This document shows positions 5,498 through 13,425 of a stretch of DNA of 16,046 nt, in pieces; positions within the stretch are counted from its first letter, which is position 1; each line of letters begins with the position of its first letter. A program made the translations under genes and the position numbers. The stretch covers positions 1 to 16,046 of the forward strand of contig JAFQWS010000044.1 of the NCBI GenBank assembly GCA_017407305.1, read 5' to 3'. Under the pieces are notes generated by a model. The model ran no database searches and was not told the DNA's origin. It saw only the letters and a list, made by a program, of their open reading frames with translations. This stretch comes from Clostridia bacterium (GTDB lineage: Bacteria; Bacillota; Clostridia; Christensenellales; CAG-314).

Positions 5498-5526
5498 AGT
5501 ATACATTATGGACAATTGCTTGTCAA
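5498..5526 (-). promoter_or_regulatory. Near-consensus sigma-A promoter for iscR-iscS-iscU
   Basis: On the minus strand a perfect TTGACA (5521-5526) and TATACT (5498-5503) are 17 bases apart. This is the strongest promoter match in the window apart from that of rpsB. The predicted start is near 5491, giving a leader of about 24 nt. Such a strong core promoter fits a gene kept in check by a repressor. Confidence 0.9.
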
Positions 5527-5536
5527 ATTATTACAT

Positions 5537-5559
5537 AAAAAAAGACTGACGTTTGTCAG
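5537..5559 (-). terminator. Intrinsic terminator after trxA, end of the nine-gene run
   Basis: A 5-bp stem (CTGAC/GTCAG, 5546-5550 with 5555-5559, 4-nt loop) is preceded by an A-run and followed on the minus strand by C and seven T's (5537-5543). It starts 12 bases beyond the trxA stop codon. A T-run also follows on the plus strand, so it may be bidirectional. The stem is short but the flanking A/T runs extend the pairing. Confidence 0.75.
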
Positions 5560-5571
5560 CATTTTTTTTCG

Positions 5572-5883
5572 TTAAATGTGATTTTTGATGAATTCGGTCA
5601 ATTCGTCAACGTCCACCAAACCGATGCTTCTGTCCACAAGTTGTCCGTCTTTGAACAAGCACACGTTGGGGATGGAATTGACGTTGTATTTAAGTGCAAT
5701 TTGGGGATAGACGTCAACGTCAACTTGACCAAAATTTACACCTTCGATACTTTCGGCAACTTCGTCAATGATGGGTGCAAGCATTTTGCAAGGACCACAC
5801 CACGTTGCCCAAAAGTCAACTACTGCAACGCCAGAAGCAATGCTGGCGTCAAAATCTTTGCCAAAATCTTTAAGTTTGCTCAT
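5572..5883 (-). CDS. trxA: Thioredoxin
   Basis: Thioredoxin reduces disulfides in cytoplasmic proteins and is itself reduced by thioredoxin reductase. The 103-residue product is of standard length with no signal peptide. The active site is WCGPC at residues 28-32 within VVDFWATWCGPCKMLAP, the buried acid is Asp23, and the conserved cis-proline is P72 in SIPNVCLFKDG. The residue after cis-Pro is Asn instead of the usual Thr, and an extra cysteine (C75) lies close to the active site; both are small departures from the textbook sequence. The ATG at 5881-5883 is chosen because GGAGG lies 6 bases upstream; an in-frame TTG five codons earlier would overlap that site. The start lies 14 bases inside the preceding RseC-family gene, so the two are translationally coupled. 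No trxB gene is present here. Confidence 0.95.
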   Translation of the reverse strand: MSKLKDFGKDFDASIASGVAVVDFWATWCGPCKMLAPIIDEVAESIEGVNFGQVDVDVYPQIALKYNVNSIPNVCLFKDGQLVDRSIGLVDVDELTEFIKNHI

Positions 5884-6292
5884 TTTGAACCTCCACAAAA
5901 GTTATTTTTACTGAATTTGCGTTTTTTAATCTTCTAAAAACCAATGCTGTAATCAAGTATGCCATAGCAACGCCCACCACAAAAGAAAGCACCATTGCCC
6001 ACTCCGGCCAAGTAAGAAGATAGGAAAGGACAAAGAACAACAAACCTGCCAACAATGGCAACAAGTATGCCAAGGTTGCCGTTTTTGTTGCAGAACCACC
6101 TTCAATTTGAACGTTTACACGATCGCCCACCTTTGCATCAATGGTATTGGGGGCTTCTATCGTGGCATATTTTTTGCCGGAAGAAAGCCCACACATTTCT
6201 GCGTGATTGCAATGTGCACAACCAGAATGTCTTTCAATTTTTATCGTGGCAAATTTAGAGTTTGCCTTAATTACCGTTCCTTGTTCAGTCAT
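5870..6292 (-). CDS. RseC/MucC family (SoxR-reducing system type) membrane protein
   Basis: This 140-residue protein matches the RseC/MucC family, whose members are linked to sigma-E control or reduction of SoxR in proteobacteria and often accompany Rnf-type electron transport genes in anaerobes. The N-terminal part TEQGTVIKANSKFATIKIER is the family start, followed by GCAHCNHAEMCG (24-35), a C-x2-C-x5-C cluster (C25, C28, C34) that may bind metal or an Fe-S centre. Two membrane helices follow at about 73-93 and 97-119, separated by a tight TWPEW turn. The ATG at 6290-6292 is used because it begins the conserved domain; an upstream extension to 6355 would only be aspS read in another frame. 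It overlaps aspS by 8 bases and trxA by 14 bases. A redox role next to thioredoxin is plausible but inferred; no rnf genes lie in this window. Confidence 0.8.
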   Translation of the reverse strand: MTEQGTVIKANSKFATIKIERHSGCAHCNHAEMCGLSSGKKYATIEAPNTIDAKVGDRVNVQIEGGSATKTATLAYLLPLLAGLLFFVLSYLLTWPEWAMVLSFVVGVAMAYLITALVFRRLKNANSVKITFVEVQNEQT

Positions 6293-8072
6293 TTTTAACA
6301 ATACCAATTGCCAAGTCGTCCAATTGTTTTTTGTCAACGTCGGCAGGAGCACCACACATCAAGCATGATGCGTTTTGAATTTTGGGGAAAGCAATGGTTT
6401 CTTTGATGTTGTCTGTGCCACACAAAACCATCACCAATCGGTCCAAACCAAATGCCAAACCACCGTGAGGAGGCGTGCCATAGTTAAATGCGTTTACAAA
6501 AAAGCCAAATCTGTCGTTGATTTGTTCTTCGGACAAACCGATTGCTTCAAACATAAGTTTTTGAACGTCACGGTTGTAAATACGCATACTGCCACCACCC
6601 ATTTCGTCACCATTGATGACAAGGTCGTATGCTTTTGCACGGCAACGACCGGGTTCCGATTTGATATAGGGCAAGTCTTCGTGTTTGGGGCTGGTGAAAG
6701 GATGGTGTTTTGCCGTCCAACGACTTTCTTCTTCCGAGTATTCAAACAAGGGGAAGTCAACAATCCAAGTTACTGCATAGATATCTTTGGGAATAAGGTT
6801 GAATTTGGATGCCAATTCACAACGCAATGCGCCCAAAGAAACGACTGTCGTTTCGTAGTTGCCATCGGCAACAATAAGAGCAATGTCGCCCACTTGCAAA
6901 CCAAGGTGTGCAACAAGTTTGTCTTGATATTCTTGATACAAGTTTTTTGCGAAACTGCTTTTTACACCATCGTTTGTCAAACCATACCAAGCAAGTCCTT
7001 TTGCTTTGTAGGTTTTTACAAATTCAACAAGTTTGTCCAAGTCTTTTCTTGACAAATCGGATGCGTGACCTTTCAATACAATGCCTTTTACAAAACCACC
7101 TTGTGCCAAGCAATTGTCAAACACGACAAAACCACAATCTTTCATCACGTTGCCAATTTCTTGAATTTCCATGCCAAAACGAAGGTCGGGTTTGTCCGAA
7201 CCGTATTTTTCCATTGCGACGCTGTAGGTCATTTTGGGGAAGTCGCCCAAATCAATGCCTTTGATTTCGGAAAACACCTTTTTGACCATACCTTCTGCAA
7301 TTGCCATTACGTCTTCTTCATTGTCCACAAAACTCATTTCAAGGTCGATTTGTGTAAATTCGGGTTGACGATTGGCACGCAAGTCTTCGTCACGGAAGCA
7401 TTTTACAATTTGATAGTATCTGTCCATACCACCAATCATAAGCAATTGCTTATACATTTGAGGAGATTGGGGCAATGCGTAAAAATCACCGGGGTGAACA
7501 CGACTGGGAACAAGATAGTCTCTTGCACCTTCGGGTGTGGATTTGCCCAAGAAAGGTGTTTCCACTTCCACAAAGCCGTTTTCGTCAAAGTAATTTCTTA
7601 CGATATGGCAAATTTTACTGCGTGTGATGAGGTTTTGTTGCAAACTTTCTCTGCGCAAATCCAAATAACGATATTTCAAACGCAACATTTCGCCTGCTTT
7701 TTCATCGCCAATGGAGAAAGGAGGGGTGTCTGCAACAGACAAAATTTTAAGTTGTTCGCCAACCAATTCCACTTCGCCTGTTTTCATGTCGGGGTTGACG
7801 TTGCCTTCGGTACGCAAACGGACTGTACCTGTTACTGCAACGACGTATTCAAGTTTGAGTTGAGATGCTTTTTCTTGAACGTCTTGTGCGACGTTGTCGT
7901 CAAACGTTACTTGCAACAAACCTGTGCGATCTCTTACTTGCAAAAAGATCAAAGAGCCCAAGTCACGTCTGCGATGCACCCAACCCATGATGGAAATTTG
8001 TTGACCAACAAAAGATTTGTCAACGTTTCCACAATAAACCGTTCTTTTTTGTCCACCAAGAATGTCTGTCAT
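6285..8072 (-). CDS. aspS: Aspartyl-tRNA synthetase, bacterial type
   Basis: This class IIb synthetase attaches aspartate to tRNA-Asp in the cytoplasm. The 595-residue product has the bacterial architecture: an OB-fold anticodon domain from about 10 to 110 (GWVHRRRDLGSLIFLQVRDR at 30-49), the catalytic domain with QSPQ at 202-205, motif 2 FRDEDLRANRQPEFTQ at 226-241 and motif 3 GLAFGLDRLVM at 538-548, and the inserted GAD domain in between. The C-terminal AFPKIQNASCLMCGAP has two cysteines where relatives usually have one. Residue 38 after RRRD is Leu, as in discriminating enzymes such as that of Escherichia, rather than His as in the non-discriminating Pseudomonas enzyme; from memory this suggests, but does not prove, charging of tRNA-Asp only. 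It lies 15 bases after hslU with AGGTGA before its ATG. There is no T-box leader, because it sits inside an operon. Confidence 0.98.
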   Translation of the reverse strand: MTDILGGQKRTVYCGNVDKSFVGQQISIMGWVHRRRDLGSLIFLQVRDRTGLLQVTFDDNVAQDVQEKASQLKLEYVVAVTGTVRLRTEGNVNPDMKTGEVELVGEQLKILSVADTPPFSIGDEKAGEMLRLKYRYLDLRRESLQQNLITRSKICHIVRNYFDENGFVEVETPFLGKSTPEGARDYLVPSRVHPGDFYALPQSPQMYKQLLMIGGMDRYYQIVKCFRDEDLRANRQPEFTQIDLEMSFVDNEEDVMAIAEGMVKKVFSEIKGIDLGDFPKMTYSVAMEKYGSDKPDLRFGMEIQEIGNVMKDCGFVVFDNCLAQGGFVKGIVLKGHASDLSRKDLDKLVEFVKTYKAKGLAWYGLTNDGVKSSFAKNLYQEYQDKLVAHLGLQVGDIALIVADGNYETTVVSLGALRCELASKFNLIPKDIYAVTWIVDFPLFEYSEEESRWTAKHHPFTSPKHEDLPYIKSEPGRCRAKAYDLVINGDEMGGGSMRIYNRDVQKLMFEAIGLSEEQINDRFGFFVNAFNYGTPPHGGLAFGLDRLVMVLCGTDNIKETIAFPKIQNASCLMCGAPADVDKKQLDDLAIGIVKND

Positions 8073-8087
8073 TTGTTCACCTATAAA

Positions 8088-9374
8088 TTACAAAATGTAT
8101 TTTTTCAAATTTCTTGCTTTGTCGTTTTTGAAATTTTCCAAAACGTATTGTTTATCGATAACAACCGTCTTTTTTACACCTTCTTCCACGTCAAAGGAAA
8201 TGTCTTCAACAATGTGTTCCATGATGCCTTGCAATCTTCTTGCACCAATGTCTTCGTTGGTCAAGTTTTCTTCTTCGGCAACCAATGCAATTTCGTTGAT
8301 GCCGTCGGGAGTAAATTGCAAATCAATGCCATCTACCGACAACAACTTTTTGTATTGAGTCGTGATTGCATTGTCAGGCTCTACAAGTATGCGCACAAAA
8401 TCGTCTTTTGTCAAACTGTTGAGTTCAACAAGTACAGGAAAACGACCTTGAAGTTCGGGAATAAGGTCGGAAACCTTGGAAACTTGGAAAGCACCCGATG
8501 CAATAAACAAAATGTAGTCGGTTTTGATATTGCCATATTTGGTACTTACCGTGCAACCTTCAACAATGGGCAAGATGTCACGTTGAACACCTTCTCTGGA
8601 TACGTCAGGGCCATTGTGATTGCTTTTTCCTGCAATTTTGTCCACTTCGTCAATGAAGATAATTCCGTTGTTTTCGGCACGTCTAATTGCCTCTGAGTGA
8701 ACGTTGTCCATATCAATAAGTTTGTCCGACTCTTGACTGGCAATAAGGTCGATTGCTTCGCCAACGGTTGTATTTTTAATTTTCTTTTGTTTGGGAATTG
8801 CATTTCCAAAAATGCTTCCCAAGTTGATTTCTGCGCCCGAACCCGGTTGCAATTGGATAGGTTTAGGAGGTTGTTCCAACACAATGGAAATGGGAAGGTG
8901 ATCCAAGTTGTGTTTATATAATTCATCTTTGAGTTGCTGTTTGGAAATGTCAGGAGGCAAGTTTTGGTCGTTTTTTGCCAAAATGTCTGCCACTTTGTCA
9001 ATGGCAATTTGTTGTGCCTTATCGTACACTTCTTTTGTTCTTTCGTCTTTTACAAGGCGAATGGAAACGTCAACCAAATCTCTAATCATAGATTCCACGT
9101 CTCTGCCAACGTAACCTACTTCGGTATATTTGGTTGCTTCAACTTTCAAGAAAGGGGCTTTTACAAGTTTTGCCAAACGTCTTGCAATTTCCGTTTTGCC
9201 AACACCTGTGGGACCTTTCATAATGATATTTTTTGGTGTTATTTCTTCTCTGTCGGCAGGGGACAGGCGACTTCTGCGATATCTATTGCGCAATGCAATG
9301 GCTACCATTTTCTTTGCCTTGTCTTGACCGATGATGTATCTATCCAATTCGTTTACTATTTGTTTGGGAGTCAT
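8088..9374 (-). CDS. hslU: HslU (ClpY) ATPase of the HslVU protease
   Basis: HslU is the hexameric AAA+ unfoldase that feeds proteins into the HslV peptidase. The 428 residues include the Walker A motif GPTGVGKTE at 54-62, the pore loop GYVG at 87-90, a variable I-domain from about 105 to 230, Walker B IIFIDEVDKIAG at 238-249, and sensor-2 region DIGARRLQGIMEHIVEDI. The protein ends in KKYIL; in characterised HslU the C-terminal hydrophobic tail docks into HslV and activates it, so the pair looks functional. The I-domain is somewhat shorter than in Escherichia, which explains the lower total length. The start ATG at 9372-9374 lies one base after the hslV stop codon, indicating coupled synthesis. 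In Bacillus codY follows this gene, but here aspS does. Confidence 0.97.
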   Translation of the reverse strand: MTPKQIVNELDRYIIGQDKAKKMVAIALRNRYRRSRLSPADREEITPKNIIMKGPTGVGKTEIARRLAKLVKAPFLKVEATKYTEVGYVGRDVESMIRDLVDVSIRLVKDERTKEVYDKAQQIAIDKVADILAKNDQNLPPDISKQQLKDELYKHNLDHLPISIVLEQPPKPIQLQPGSGAEINLGSIFGNAIPKQKKIKNTTVGEAIDLIASQESDKLIDMDNVHSEAIRRAENNGIIFIDEVDKIAGKSNHNGPDVSREGVQRDILPIVEGCTVSTKYGNIKTDYILFIASGAFQVSKVSDLIPELQGRFPVLVELNSLTKDDFVRILVEPDNAITTQYKKLLSVDGIDLQFTPDGINEIALVAEEENLTNEDIGARRLQGIMEHIVEDISFDVEEGVKKTVVIDKQYVLENFKNDKARNLKKYIL

Positions 9375-9375
9375 T

Positions 9376-9927
9376 TTACACCTCTTCTACAATAATATTG
9401 CCATTTGTGAAAATGCAAATTTCACTTGCAATTTTGAGGGCTTTTGTGACAATTGTTTTGGCATCAAAATCAGTGTTTTCTGCCAAAGCACGAGCTGCGG
9501 ACAAAGCATAGTTTCCGCCACTTCCAATTGCACAAATGCCATTTTCCGGCTCAATTACGTTGCCTGCGCCGTCAACAACCAACAAAGAGTTGCCGTCTGC
9601 AACAATCATCATTGCTTCCAATTGACGAAGCATTCTGTCGCCACGCCAAAGTTGAGCAAGTTCCACTGCACTTCTTAAAAGATTGCCGGAGAATTTTTGC
9701 AACATTTCTTCAAATCTTTCCGTCAAGGTAAATGCGTCTGCAACGCTACCTGCAAAGCCAACAACTACTTTATTGTTGAAAATTCTTCTTACTTTGATTG
9801 CGTTGCCTTTCATAATTACCGATTGGCCTTGGGTAACTTGTCCGTCGCCTGCAACAGCAGTTTTTCCGTCACGCATGACGGCACAAATGGTTGTTCCTTT
9901 GAAATTGTCGGAAAATCTTTCTGCCAT
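9376..9927 (-). CDS. hslV: HslV (ClpQ) peptidase subunit of the HslVU protease
   Basis: HslV is the threonine peptidase related to proteasome beta subunits; two hexamers form the chamber capped by HslU. The 183-residue product contains KGTTICAVMRDGKTAVAGDG near the N-terminus. The expected mature N-terminus is Thr12 of TT, so an 11-residue propeptide (MAERFSDNFKG) must be removed. That is longer than the single Met removed in Escherichia and the five residues before TTI in Bacillus ClpQ. Other family marks are GFAGSVADAFTL at about 57-68, WRGDRMLRQLEAM, and AIGSGGNYALSAARAL. No in-frame start codon lies nearer the Thr, and a GAGGT ribosome binding site precedes this ATG, so the extension appears real. 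The gene starts 2 bases after trmFO stops. The xerC/codV gene usually found between these two in Bacillus is missing. Confidence 0.97.
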   Translation of the reverse strand: MAERFSDNFKGTTICAVMRDGKTAVAGDGQVTQGQSVIMKGNAIKVRRIFNNKVVVGFAGSVADAFTLTERFEEMLQKFSGNLLRSAVELAQLWRGDRMLRQLEAMMIVADGNSLLVVDGAGNVIEPENGICAIGSGGNYALSAARALAENTDFDAKTIVTKALKIASEICIFTNGNIIVEEV

Positions 9928-9929
9928 AG

Positions 9930-11234
9930 TTATACCTCGTATTTGGTAAGTATTTCGTTCATTTTTTCAAGTGAACGTTGAGAGAGTGCTTGTTTTTTTG
10001 CACTTTTATCTCTTATATGTTGAGATAATGGTGTTAAAATGCCAAAATTGGCATTCATTGGTTGAAAATCTTGGTTGAGAGTGCTGACGTGCTTGGTCAA
10101 TGCGCCCGTGATTGTTTCGTGACCAAAATCAATGGGTTGAAGACCTTTTACCCTTCTATACACACCAAGTGCGCCCACCAATCCTGCAAGGGTACTTTCC
10201 ATGTAACCTTCAACGCCTGTCATTTGTCCAACGAAGGCAACGAAAGGATTGGATTTGAGGGTAAAATCGTCGTTCAAAAAGTGGGGAGAGTTGACGTAGG
10301 TGTTGCGATGCATCACACCATATCTAACAAATTCAGCATCTTTCAATGCGGGAATAAGGGAAAATACTCTTTTTTGTTCCGACCACTTCAAATGAGTTTG
10401 AAATCCAACAAGATTGTAAAGCGTTCCCATTGCATTTTCCTTTCTAAGTTGCACGACTGCATAGGGACGTTGATCTTTGAAACGAAGTCCAACCGGCTTC
10501 AACGGACCAAAACGAATTGTGTCTTGACCACGTTTTGCCATGACTTCAATGGGCATGCACCCTTCAAAAACGTCTTTATTTTCAAAATCTTTTACTTGGG
10601 CTGTTTCGGCTGTTACCAACTCGCGCCAAAAGAGTTCAAACTGCTCCTTGTCCATGGGACAGTTGACGTAGTCGCCATCCCCTTTGCCATATCTGTCCCC
10701 CACAAAAGACCACTCAGGATCAATTGTGTCGGCTGTGACAATGGGTGCAACAGCATCGAAAAAGTACAAAAATTGGTCGCCAAACAATCCTTTTAACGCG
10801 GGAAGCAAACTTTCGTCCGTCAACGGACCGGTTGCCACCACCAATGCATCAAAATCGCCTTTGTCCAAACTTGTTTCTACTTTACTAATAAGATGGAAAT
10901 TGTCAAACTCGTTCAATTTGGAAGTTACAAGTTGAGAAAACTTTTCCCTATCTACGGCAAGGGCGTTGCCGGCAGGTACTTTGGTCTCTTCGGCACATTT
11001 TACAATCAAACTGTCCAACAAACGCAGTTCGGCTTTGAGCAAACCACTGGCTGTTGACAAGTCGTTGCTTTTGAGCGAATTGGAACAAACCAATTCGCAC
11101 AAAGTATCCAATTTGTGTGCGGGAGAAAACTTTTGTGGTTTCATTTCCACCAAAGTAACTTCCACGTTTCTTTTAAGCAGTTGATAGGCACATTCACAAC
11201 CTGCCAATCCACCACCGATAATTTTTACTTTCAT
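9930..11234 (-). CDS. trmFO: TrmFO, folate/FAD-dependent tRNA (uracil-54-C5) methyltransferase
   Basis: TrmFO makes ribothymidine at position 54 of tRNA using methylene-tetrahydrofolate and FADH2, the Gram-positive alternative to SAM-dependent TrmA. The 434-residue product starts with the FAD-binding KVKIIGGGLAGCECAYQL (residues 2-19). C50 in CELVCSNSLKS and C226 in FEGCMPIEVMAKRG correspond to the two cysteines important for catalysis in the Bacillus enzyme. NCPMDKEQF at 191-199 and PFVAFVGQMTGVEGYMES in the C-terminal part are further family signatures. The ATG at 11232-11234 is chosen because the FAD motif starts there; an in-frame extension to 11315 would only read through the topA zinc-ribbon region. 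Only one base separates it from topA, and hslV follows after 2 bases. topA-trmFO adjacency is a conserved Bacillota arrangement. Confidence 0.97.
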   Translation of the reverse strand: MKVKIIGGGLAGCECAYQLLKRNVEVTLVEMKPQKFSPAHKLDTLCELVCSNSLKSNDLSTASGLLKAELRLLDSLIVKCAEETKVPAGNALAVDREKFSQLVTSKLNEFDNFHLISKVETSLDKGDFDALVVATGPLTDESLLPALKGLFGDQFLYFFDAVAPIVTADTIDPEWSFVGDRYGKGDGDYVNCPMDKEQFELFWRELVTAETAQVKDFENKDVFEGCMPIEVMAKRGQDTIRFGPLKPVGLRFKDQRPYAVVQLRKENAMGTLYNLVGFQTHLKWSEQKRVFSLIPALKDAEFVRYGVMHRNTYVNSPHFLNDDFTLKSNPFVAFVGQMTGVEGYMESTLAGLVGALGVYRRVKGLQPIDFGHETITGALTKHVSTLNQDFQPMNANFGILTPLSQHIRDKSAKKQALSQRSLEKMNEILTKYEV

Positions 11235-11235
11235 T

Positions 11236-13425
11236 TTATTTTTTATAGTTGCAGTCTTTGTTGGAACATGCAACCACTTTGCCTTTTCCTTCTTTATTGA
11301 CAAGATAACTGCCACATTGAGGACAATTTTCCTTCAAAGGAATATCCCAAGAGATAAAGGAACAATCGGGGTATCCTACGCATCCATAGAAAACCTTTCC
11401 TTTTTTGGAAACGCGTTTTGCAACGTCTTTTCCACAAATGGGGCAGACGGCAACGGTTTCCACCAAGGAACGGGTGTTTTTGCATGTAGGGTAGTTGGAA
11501 CAAGCCAAATATTTGCCATATTTACCTGCTCTTTCGTACATGGGGGAGCCACATTTGTCGCAAACTTCCTTGGACAATACAGGGGCTTGTTTTGCCTTAC
11601 AACTGAAGTGATAATCACAAGTTGAAGGGTAATTTACACAAGCGTAGTAATCGCCATAACGACCGTGTTTGATGACCATTTTGGAACCACATTTTTCACA
11701 AATAAGGTCGCAAGGTTGGTCTTCAAGTTGCATTTTGTTTTGTGACATTGCTTTTTTGGCATCACCTACCAAAGGCGTGTAATACTTTGACACAACGTCT
11801 TGCCAACGAGTTCCGTCTTCAACGCTGTCCAAGTTGGTTTCCATTTCTGCCGTAAAGCCAACGTCAACGTAGTTTTTAAAGTTTTTATCTAAAAATTCCG
11901 TTACCGATTTGCCCAATTGAGTGGGAACAAGTGCTTTTTCCGACTTTTCCATATAAGTACGCTTATACAAAACTGCCATGATAGAATCAAAGGTGCTGGG
12001 ACGACCAATGCCTTTTTCTTCCATTGCCTTAATCAAACTTGCCTCGGTATAACGCGCAGGTCCTTTGGTAAACCTTTGTTCGTGTTCAAGTTTGTTAAGT
12101 TTCAAAAGGTCGCCTTGTGCCAATTTGGGCATTTTTGCGTTTTCGTTGTCGGCTTTTTTGCTTTCGCCATAGAATTTTGTATAACCATCAAACAAAACAG
12201 TCTTGCCTGTCGATACAAAAGTGTAGTCGTTGGCATCAATTCTTACCGTTACGTTGGCATACTTGGGTTTTGTTGATTGACTTGCCAAAAATCTGTCGTA
12301 AATCAGCTTGTACAAGTTGTAGTGATTGCGTTGCACCTTGTCTTTGATGCTTTCAGGAGTGACGTCAAGATTGATGGGACGAATTGCTTCGTGAGCATCT
12401 TGTGCGTTTTTGCCTGTTGAATAGTTGTTGTAAACGTCGGGAACGTATTGTGCGCCATAGTTGTCAACAATATATTTCTTTGCCATTGCTTTTGCTTCGT
12501 CAGAAACACGCGTGGAGTCAGTTCTGATGTAAGTTACCAAAGCAACGTGGCCAAGACCTGCAATATTCAAACCTTCGTAAAGTTGTTGAGATACAGAGCG
12601 AACGGTAGATGCCGACATTTTGAGTTTTGCAATGGCATCTTGTTGCATTGTACTTGTTGTAAAGGGTGCAGGAGGTTTGCCATAGGTGGTTGATTCCTTT
12701 ACCGATTGCACCACGTATTGGGCACCTTGAAGATTTGCCAAAACGTTTTCGGCTTCTTCTTGATTTTGCACTTTATACTTTTTACCTTGAAATTCCGTTA
12801 AATCTGCTTTGAATACGGGAGGATTTTTTGTTTTTTCCAAACGAGCAGTAATTGTCCAATATTCTTCCGGTTTAAATGCTTCAATTTCCTTTTCTCTATC
12901 CACCAACATTTTGAGCGCTGCCGACTGAACACGACCTGCAGACAATTTGTTTTGTACTTTTTTGCAAAGCACAGGGGAAATTGTGTAACCAACAAGTCTG
13001 TCCAACACACGTCGTGCTTGTTGGGCGTTTACCAAATCCATATCCAAAGTGCGAGGATCTTCAATTGCTTTTTGCACTGCTTTTTTGGAAATTTCGTTGA
13101 ATTGAATTCTGTTTTTGTCACCTGTGTTCAGCTTCAAAATGTTTGCCAAGTGCCAAGAAATTGCTTCGCCTTCTCTATCCGGGTCGGTGGCAAGCAATAC
13201 GCCGTCGCAAGTTTCCAAACGCTTTTTCAATCTTGCAACAGTTTCTTTTTGTTCTTTGGAACGCACTTCGTATTTGGGTTTGAAATCATTTTCCACTTCA
13301 ACACCCATTGTTGATACGGGCAAGTCACAAACGTGACCACGAGTTGCTTCAACAACGTAGTCCTTTCCAAGATATTTTTCAATTGTTTTCGCTTTTGCCG
13401 GTGATTCAACTATCACTAATTTCAT
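11236..13425 (-). CDS. topA: DNA topoisomerase I (type IA) with four C-terminal zinc ribbons
   Basis: TopA relaxes negative supercoils by passing a strand through a transient break. The 729-residue product has the TOPRIM domain KLVIVESPAKAKTIEKYLG (2-20) with the metal-binding DPDREGE at 81-87, and the catalytic tyrosine at about residue 299 in VTYIRTDSTR. The conserved KGIGRPSTF lies at 471-479. The C-terminus has four Cys4 zinc ribbons with cysteines at 576/579/596/603, 622/625/642/648, 661/664/682/688 and 701/704/720/725; they bind single-stranded DNA in this family. The last ribbon ends four residues before the stop. The ATG at 13423-13425 has GGAG seven bases upstream and overlaps the dprA stop as ATGA. 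Length and domain order are normal for Bacillota, and all key residues are present. Confidence 0.98.
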   Translation of the reverse strand: MKLVIVESPAKAKTIEKYLGKDYVVEATRGHVCDLPVSTMGVEVENDFKPKYEVRSKEQKETVARLKKRLETCDGVLLATDPDREGEAISWHLANILKLNTGDKNRIQFNEISKKAVQKAIEDPRTLDMDLVNAQQARRVLDRLVGYTISPVLCKKVQNKLSAGRVQSAALKMLVDREKEIEAFKPEEYWTITARLEKTKNPPVFKADLTEFQGKKYKVQNQEEAENVLANLQGAQYVVQSVKESTTYGKPPAPFTTSTMQQDAIAKLKMSASTVRSVSQQLYEGLNIAGLGHVALVTYIRTDSTRVSDEAKAMAKKYIVDNYGAQYVPDVYNNYSTGKNAQDAHEAIRPINLDVTPESIKDKVQRNHYNLYKLIYDRFLASQSTKPKYANVTVRIDANDYTFVSTGKTVLFDGYTKFYGESKKADNENAKMPKLAQGDLLKLNKLEHEQRFTKGPARYTEASLIKAMEEKGIGRPSTFDSIMAVLYKRTYMEKSEKALVPTQLGKSVTEFLDKNFKNYVDVGFTAEMETNLDSVEDGTRWQDVVSKYYTPLVGDAKKAMSQNKMQLEDQPCDLICEKCGSKMVIKHGRYGDYYACVNYPSTCDYHFSCKAKQAPVLSKEVCDKCGSPMYERAGKYGKYLACSNYPTCKNTRSLVETVAVCPICGKDVAKRVSKKGKVFYGCVGYPDCSFISWDIPLKENCPQCGSYLVNKEGKGKVVACSNKDCNYKK

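Noticed and set aside
6293..6355. N-terminal extension of the RseC-family gene into aspS
   Set aside because: The extra 21 residues are aspS sequence in another frame, and the conserved domain begins at the ATG at 6292.
8073..8087. T-box or other leader before aspS
   Set aside because: Only 15 bases separate hslU and aspS, far too little for a T-box; aspS is an internal operon gene.
7065..8696. 543-codon open frame on the plus strand
   Set aside because: It is the exact codon-aligned reverse of aspS and hslU, crosses the boundary between them, and its product is rich in Cys, Phe and Val with no recognisable domain. It is explained by rare TTA, CTA and TCA codons in the real genes.
11235..11315. 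N-terminal extension of trmFO into topA
   Set aside because: The added residues come from reading the last topA zinc ribbon in another frame. The FAD-binding motif of TrmFO starts within two residues of the ATG at 11234.
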